64,000 nt of DNA from an uncultured Lachnospiraceae bacterium. GTDB lineage: Bacteria > Bacillota > Clostridia > Lachnospirales > Lachnospiraceae. A program made the translations under genes and the position numbers. The stretch covers positions 310,001 through 374,000 of the forward strand of contig CABSCP010000001.1 of NCBI GenBank assembly GCA_902476265.1. Direction: 5' to 3'. The notes below the pieces were generated by a model. It worked only from the letters and a program-made list of their open reading frames with translations, was not told the DNA's origin and ran no database searches. Shown in pieces: positions 60,621 to 64,000 of the stretch (within the stretch, counting starts at the first letter, position 1; each line of letters begins with the position of its first letter).

Positions 60621-61427
60621 TTAATTCATCCGTCTGAATTCACCGGGAGTATCTCCGGTTATTTTTTTAAACATGGCAATGAAATGGCTGGTATCCAAAA
60701 AACCGACACGCTGGGCAATTTCCTGAACCTCCATCCGCGGATGGGTGAGCAGGAATTCTTTCGCTTTATTGATCCGGTATCCGGTCAGATATTCGTAAGC
60801 GGAGCATCCCAGATAACGTCCGAACAGACGGGAAAGGTACTGAGGAGTGATATAAACCTGGCGGCTCAGCTTCTGAACGGTAAGTTCGGTGTCAAAATTT
60901 GTTTCAATCTCTTTTATTACAGGAGCAATATACCGCTGATACAGCGGATCGTTCATGAGCTCATGGGTAGAAACGCCATCCACAAAATTCATCAGCAGGC
61001 AGTAGCAGTCTATGGAAAGTTCCTTGGCGTCCACAGGCTGATTTTCCCATTTCTGCATGACGGAGGAAATCAGGGAAGCGATCCGGGCGCCCTGCTCTTT
61101 TTCTATAAAAATGAATTGCCTGTTGCCGAGCATCTGGGAGATGCTTCCCTCAATCGTTCCGGTAAAGGTGGCGAAAGCGGTGAGCCATCCGTCGGAGGCG
61201 CCGGCATAGGAATGCCGGATAAAAGGCGCGATGAGGACACCTTCTCCTTCACAGAGCAAATACTCTTTCCCCTGGATTTCAATTTTACCGCTGCCTTTTT
61301 CTGTCTGCAGATAGTGGTAATGGGAAAAACCTCTGGGACGTACAATGGGTTCCTGAAGCCAATGGTTTCCAACGGAGTCAAAGGTGAAAGGTTCGCTTAC
61401 CGGCATACTGCGAAAATGAATCGGCAT
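60621..61427 (-). CDS. AraC-family transcriptional regulator
   Basis: A 268-residue protein with an N-terminal cupin-like sensor domain (HYHYLQTEKGSGKIEIQGKEY) and a C-terminal double helix-turn-helix (VQKLSRQVYITPQYLSRLFGRYLG and MEVQEIAQRVGFLDTSHFIAMFKK, each within one HTH). It is divergent from a GH42 gene and is likely its sugar-responsive activator. The ATG at 61427 follows AAGGAGGGTAAT. Confidence 0.88.
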   Translation of the reverse strand: MPIHFRSMPVSEPFTFDSVGNHWLQEPIVRPRGFSHYHYLQTEKGSGKIEIQGKEYLLCEGEGVLIAPFIRHSYAGASDGWLTAFATFTGTIEGSISQMLGNRQFIFIEKEQGARIASLISSVMQKWENQPVDAKELSIDCYCLLMNFVDGVSTHELMNDPLYQRYIAPVIKEIETNFDTELTVQKLSRQVYITPQYLSRLFGRYLGCSAYEYLTGYRINKAKEFLLTHPRMEVQEIAQRVGFLDTSHFIAMFKKITGDTPGEFRRMN

Positions 61428-61594
61428 ATTACCCTCCTTGTCCGGAGCGTATAGTTTAGATGAAAAATAAATTCGGGTCACGCTCCAAACTGTTTCATTA
61501 TCTTATATTATTTAGCTTAACATATTGGACACAGAATTGTCTATTCCGATTAAAATGAAAGACATCAACGATGTATGAGAAAGGACGGGACGAT

Positions 61595-63607
61595 ATGAAA
61601 GGGACATTTAAAAGAATTTTATACGGCGGGGACTATAATCCGAATCAGTGGCCGGAGGAAATCTGGAAAGAGGATATGCGTATTTTTCGGAATGCTCATA
61701 TCAACAGCGCAACGATAAATGTTTTTTCATGGGCGGCTTTGCAGCCGGCGGAGGAAAGATATGATTTCTCCCGGCTGGATACAGTGATTGATATGCTAAG
61801 CAGGGAAAATTACGATATTGTGCTGGCCACTTCAACGGCGGCTCTCCCCGCATGGATGGTAAAGCGCTATCCCGAAGTTTCCAGAACGGATTATGAGGGC
61901 AGACACCACAAATTCGGACAGAGGCATAATGCGTGCCCCAACTCCCGGGTTTATCAGCATTTTGCAAAAAAGCTGGCGGGAAAGCTGGCGGAGCGGTATG
62001 GGAACAACCAACACATTTCGTGCTGGCATATCAACAACGAATATAGCGGAGAGTGCTATTGTGAAAATTGTGAAAAGGCGTTCCGCGTATGGCTGCGCAG
62101 AAGATATGGAACATTAGAAGCGTTGAATAAAGCGTGGAACCTGGAATTTTGGGGGCATACCATATATGACTGGGATGAAATTGTGCTTCCGAATATTTTA
62201 GGAGAAGGAAGAGGAGGGGATAAGACGGCTTTTGCCGGAATTTCCATCGATTACAGAAGGTTTAATTCAGACAGCATGCTGGAGAATTTTATCATGGAAA
62301 GGAATGTGATCCGGCAGTTTGATAAGAACGCACCGATCACTACAAACCTGATGGGAACCTATAAAGGGCTGGATTATTTTAAGTGGGCAAAAGAAATGGA
62401 TATTGTGTCCTGGGACAATTATCCGGCATATGATACGCCCTGGAGCAATGTGGCCATGTGCCACGATCTGATGCGGGGATTGAAGGATGCGCCTTTTATG
62501 CTCATGGAGCAGACTCCCAGCCAGCAGAACTGGCAGCAGTATAGCACCTTAAAACGTCCCGGACAGCTGCGGGCCCAGAGTTATCAGACCATTGCCCATG
62601 GCGCCGATACCATCCAGTATTTCCAGCTCCGCAGGAGCGTGGGAGGCTGTGAAAAATTTCACGGCGCGGTAATCGCTCATGCAGGAACCGAAAACACCAG
62701 AGTTTTTGGAGAAGTGAAGCAGATAGGAGAGGAATTGGAAAGACTGGGAAGCGCTACTTTGGGATCCCGGAACGTGTCGGAAGTGGGGATTCTTTTTGAC
62801 TGGGAAAATTATTGGGCGCTGGAATACACCAGCGGACCTTCTGCTGAATTGAAATATGTAGACCAGATGAACCAGTATTACCGGTTCTTTTATGACAGGA
62901 ATATTTCCGTAAATATGATTCCGACGGATGAAGACTTTGGCAGATATAAGATCGTGGTTGCTCCTGTGCTGTATATGGTAAAAAAAGGAATGAAAGAAGC
63001 ACTAGAAGCCTTTGTTAAAAAAGGCGGTGTGCTTGTCCTCACCTTTATGAGCGGTCTGGCGGATGAATCGGATAACGTGTATACAGGGGGCTATCCCGGT
63101 CCCTTGCGGAAACTGGCAGGCGTATGGGTGGAAGAGATCGATGCGCTGGCGGCCCACCAGTCCAACGAAGTGGTCTTTGCAGACGGGACAAAGGCGAAGT
63201 GCGGCCTGGTATGCGACCTGATGCATTTGGAAGGCGCGCAGAGTCTTGGAGAATACGGAAGTGACTTTTATGCCAAAAGGCCGGCTGTGACGAGAAACTG
63301 TTTTGGGGAAGGTGCGGTATATTATATCGGAACCCGGATGGAAAATGCAGGCCTGGACAAAGTTATGGAAATGGCGGTGAAGGATGCGGCGGTAAAACCG
63401 GTCATAGAAGGCGCCGACGGACTGGAGGTCACCTGCAGAAAGGCGGACGGCTGCAGCTACTATTTTGTCATCAACTTTAAAGACGAATTGCTCCCGGTGC
63501 CCGCAGCCCTTGTAGGAAACATGGACATGCTCACAGGAAAGAAGGTTGAAGAAGAGGAAATGCTTTCAAAATATGATGTGATGATTGTGCGGGTTGCAGA
63601 TTTGTGA
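61595..63607 (+). CDS. GH42 beta-galactosidase
   Basis: A 670-residue intracellular enzyme of glycoside hydrolase family 42. The start YGGDYNPNQWPEEIWKEDM is characteristic; the acid/base glutamate is in HINNEYSGECYC and the nucleophile in LMEQTPS. The zinc-type cysteines (CYCENCEKAF) are present. A beta-galactosidase trimerisation domain and a C-terminal beta domain follow. It should split galactosides, such as galacto- or arabinogalactan oligosaccharides, in the cytoplasm; no transporter is adjacent. AAGGACGGGACGAT precedes the ATG. Confidence 0.92.
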   Translation: MKGTFKRILYGGDYNPNQWPEEIWKEDMRIFRNAHINSATINVFSWAALQPAEERYDFSRLDTVIDMLSRENYDIVLATSTAALPAWMVKRYPEVSRTDYEGRHHKFGQRHNACPNSRVYQHFAKKLAGKLAERYGNNQHISCWHINNEYSGECYCENCEKAFRVWLRRRYGTLEALNKAWNLEFWGHTIYDWDEIVLPNILGEGRGGDKTAFAGISIDYRRFNSDSMLENFIMERNVIRQFDKNAPITTNLMGTYKGLDYFKWAKEMDIVSWDNYPAYDTPWSNVAMCHDLMRGLKDAPFMLMEQTPSQQNWQQYSTLKRPGQLRAQSYQTIAHGADTIQYFQLRRSVGGCEKFHGAVIAHAGTENTRVFGEVKQIGEELERLGSATLGSRNVSEVGILFDWENYWALEYTSGPSAELKYVDQMNQYYRFFYDRNISVNMIPTDEDFGRYKIVVAPVLYMVKKGMKEALEAFVKKGGVLVLTFMSGLADESDNVYTGGYPGPLRKLAGVWVEEIDALAAHQSNEVVFADGTKAKCGLVCDLMHLEGAQSLGEYGSDFYAKRPAVTRNCFGEGAVYYIGTRMENAGLDKVMEMAVKDAAVKPVIEGADGLEVTCRKADGCSYYFVINFKDELLPVPAALVGNMDMLTGKKVEEEEMLSKYDVMIVRVADL

Positions 63608-63619
63608 TAAGATAAAAGC

Positions 63620-63722
63620 ACAAAGATAAAAACACAGCCCCGGTAGGTAGTCCGGGCGCAGCAGACGATATTTGTGAAACTGCTGTCAGTAACCCTCCCT
63701 CCTTGGGTCGTCCGTTCTTTGT
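63620..63722 (+). ncRNA. yjdF-motif riboswitch
   Basis: ACAAAGA (63620-63626) pairs with TCTTTGT (63716-63722) as the closing stem. Inside are CCCGG/CCGGG around TAGGTAGT (63639-63656), CAGCAG/CTGCTG, and the conserved CAGTAACCCTCCCTCC with TTGGGTC. These are the marks of yjdF RNAs, which bind azaaromatic compounds. The yjdF gene follows, and the ribosome site AAGGAGG lies 20 bp past the closing stem. Confidence 0.85.
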
Positions 63723-63751
63723 TCATCACATTCATTTAAGGAGGAAATGTT

Positions 63752-64000
63752 ATGGACAAAGTTTCGGAAACTTTCACGGTATTTTTTGAGGACCCTTTCT
63801 GGGTGGGAGTATTTGAACGCACCGGAGAGGGACGAATTTCGGTTTGCAAAGTGACCTTTGGACCGGAACCGAAAGATTATGAACTGTATGATTTCATTCT
63901 CAGAAATTTCACCGGGTTACGATTCAGTCCGCCGGTTTTGGCGGCAGAAAAGGAGAACGGGTGCAAAAAAGCCGGTTTGCCGATGCCGGAAAATCCGAAG
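63752..64000 (+). CDS. yjdF: YjdF family protein, 5' part
   Basis: The first 83 codons, reading SETFTVFFEDPFWVGVFERT, CKVTFGPEPKDYELYDFIL and FSPPVLAAEK, are typical of YjdF proteins (DUF2992). The family role is not firmly known; its control by an azaaromatic-binding RNA suggests handling of toxic aromatic compounds. The gene runs off the window. AAGGAGG precedes the ATG. Confidence 0.9.
   Translation, partial: MDKVSETFTVFFEDPFWVGVFERTGEGRISVCKVTFGPEPKDYELYDFILRNFTGLRFSPPVLAAEKENGCKKAGLPMPENPK

Overview
This 64 kb window looks like the chromosome of an anaerobic gut-type Clostridium relative, probably Lachnospiraceae. The grounds are the gene families and their order: spoVG, spoVT, CotH, a DnaD/DnaC-type helicase loader pair, glgC-glgD, a ~400-residue PRPP synthetase, GH42 and GH20 enzymes, many ROK/MocA/ABC sugar genes, and moderate GC. 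No tRNA or rRNA gene was seen. Species cannot be fixed from the sequence alone.

Left part (1-21.8 kb) is mostly housekeeping. It holds the end of a C39-like protein, queT behind a preQ1-I-like riboswitch, a DnaQ-type exonuclease with a zinc ribbon, and a dnaD-dnaC-prs operon. That operon is separated from murC by a dense cluster of abutting DnaA boxes. Next come glycogen synthesis (glgC-glgD) with spoVG, a CotH / VTC-type polyphosphate polymerase / DUF4956 operon, pth-mfd, an isochorismatase-family hydrolase with lrgA-lrgB, and a marR-MATE pair.

Middle part (21.8-35.5 kb) is accessory. A thioredoxin-reductase-like flavoprotein precedes an arylsulfotransferase-family protein fused to a thioredoxin domain, followed by a Crp/Fnr regulator. 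Then come a membrane glycosyltransferase, a YfhO protein and a GH20 hexosaminidase, and a molybdate uptake operon (modABC) with a mog/moaB gene.

From 35.6 to 49.7 kb lies a large carbohydrate regulon in two operons. It encodes paralogues of four upper-glycolysis enzymes (aldolase, phosphofructokinase, triose-phosphate isomerase, glucose-6-phosphate isomerase), a LarA-type nickel-pincer racemase, two Gfo/Idh/MocA dehydrogenases, a sugar isomerase/epimerase, an ABC importer and a ROK repressor. Both operons carry the same 9-5-9 inverted repeat just downstream of the promoter.

Right part (49.8-64 kb) has spoVT, degV, pncB with an MFS transporter, a ClC channel and a HEAT-repeat protein. It is followed by the wreck of a type I-C CRISPR-Cas locus: a conserved leader, eight repeats plus two decayed repeats that keep the period, and only the last ~36 codons of cas2. 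The rest of the cas operon is gone and a decayed transposase lies in its place. Upstream of the wreck is a small promoter-rich module whose RNA would carry the 3' half of a CRISPR repeat followed by a 19-nt match to the module's own promoter region. This is the layout of CRISPR-guided regulatory RNAs (CreA of CreTA, or CreR) and is the most interesting object here. The window ends with merR, araC, a GH42 beta-galactosidase and a yjdF gene behind a yjdF-motif riboswitch.

Two families of intergenic hairpin elements are also present: a GGAACC-stem-GTAGC module at three loci (once as a 3x50 bp tandem array, once duplicated) and a ~162 bp multi-hairpin element in two near-identical copies.
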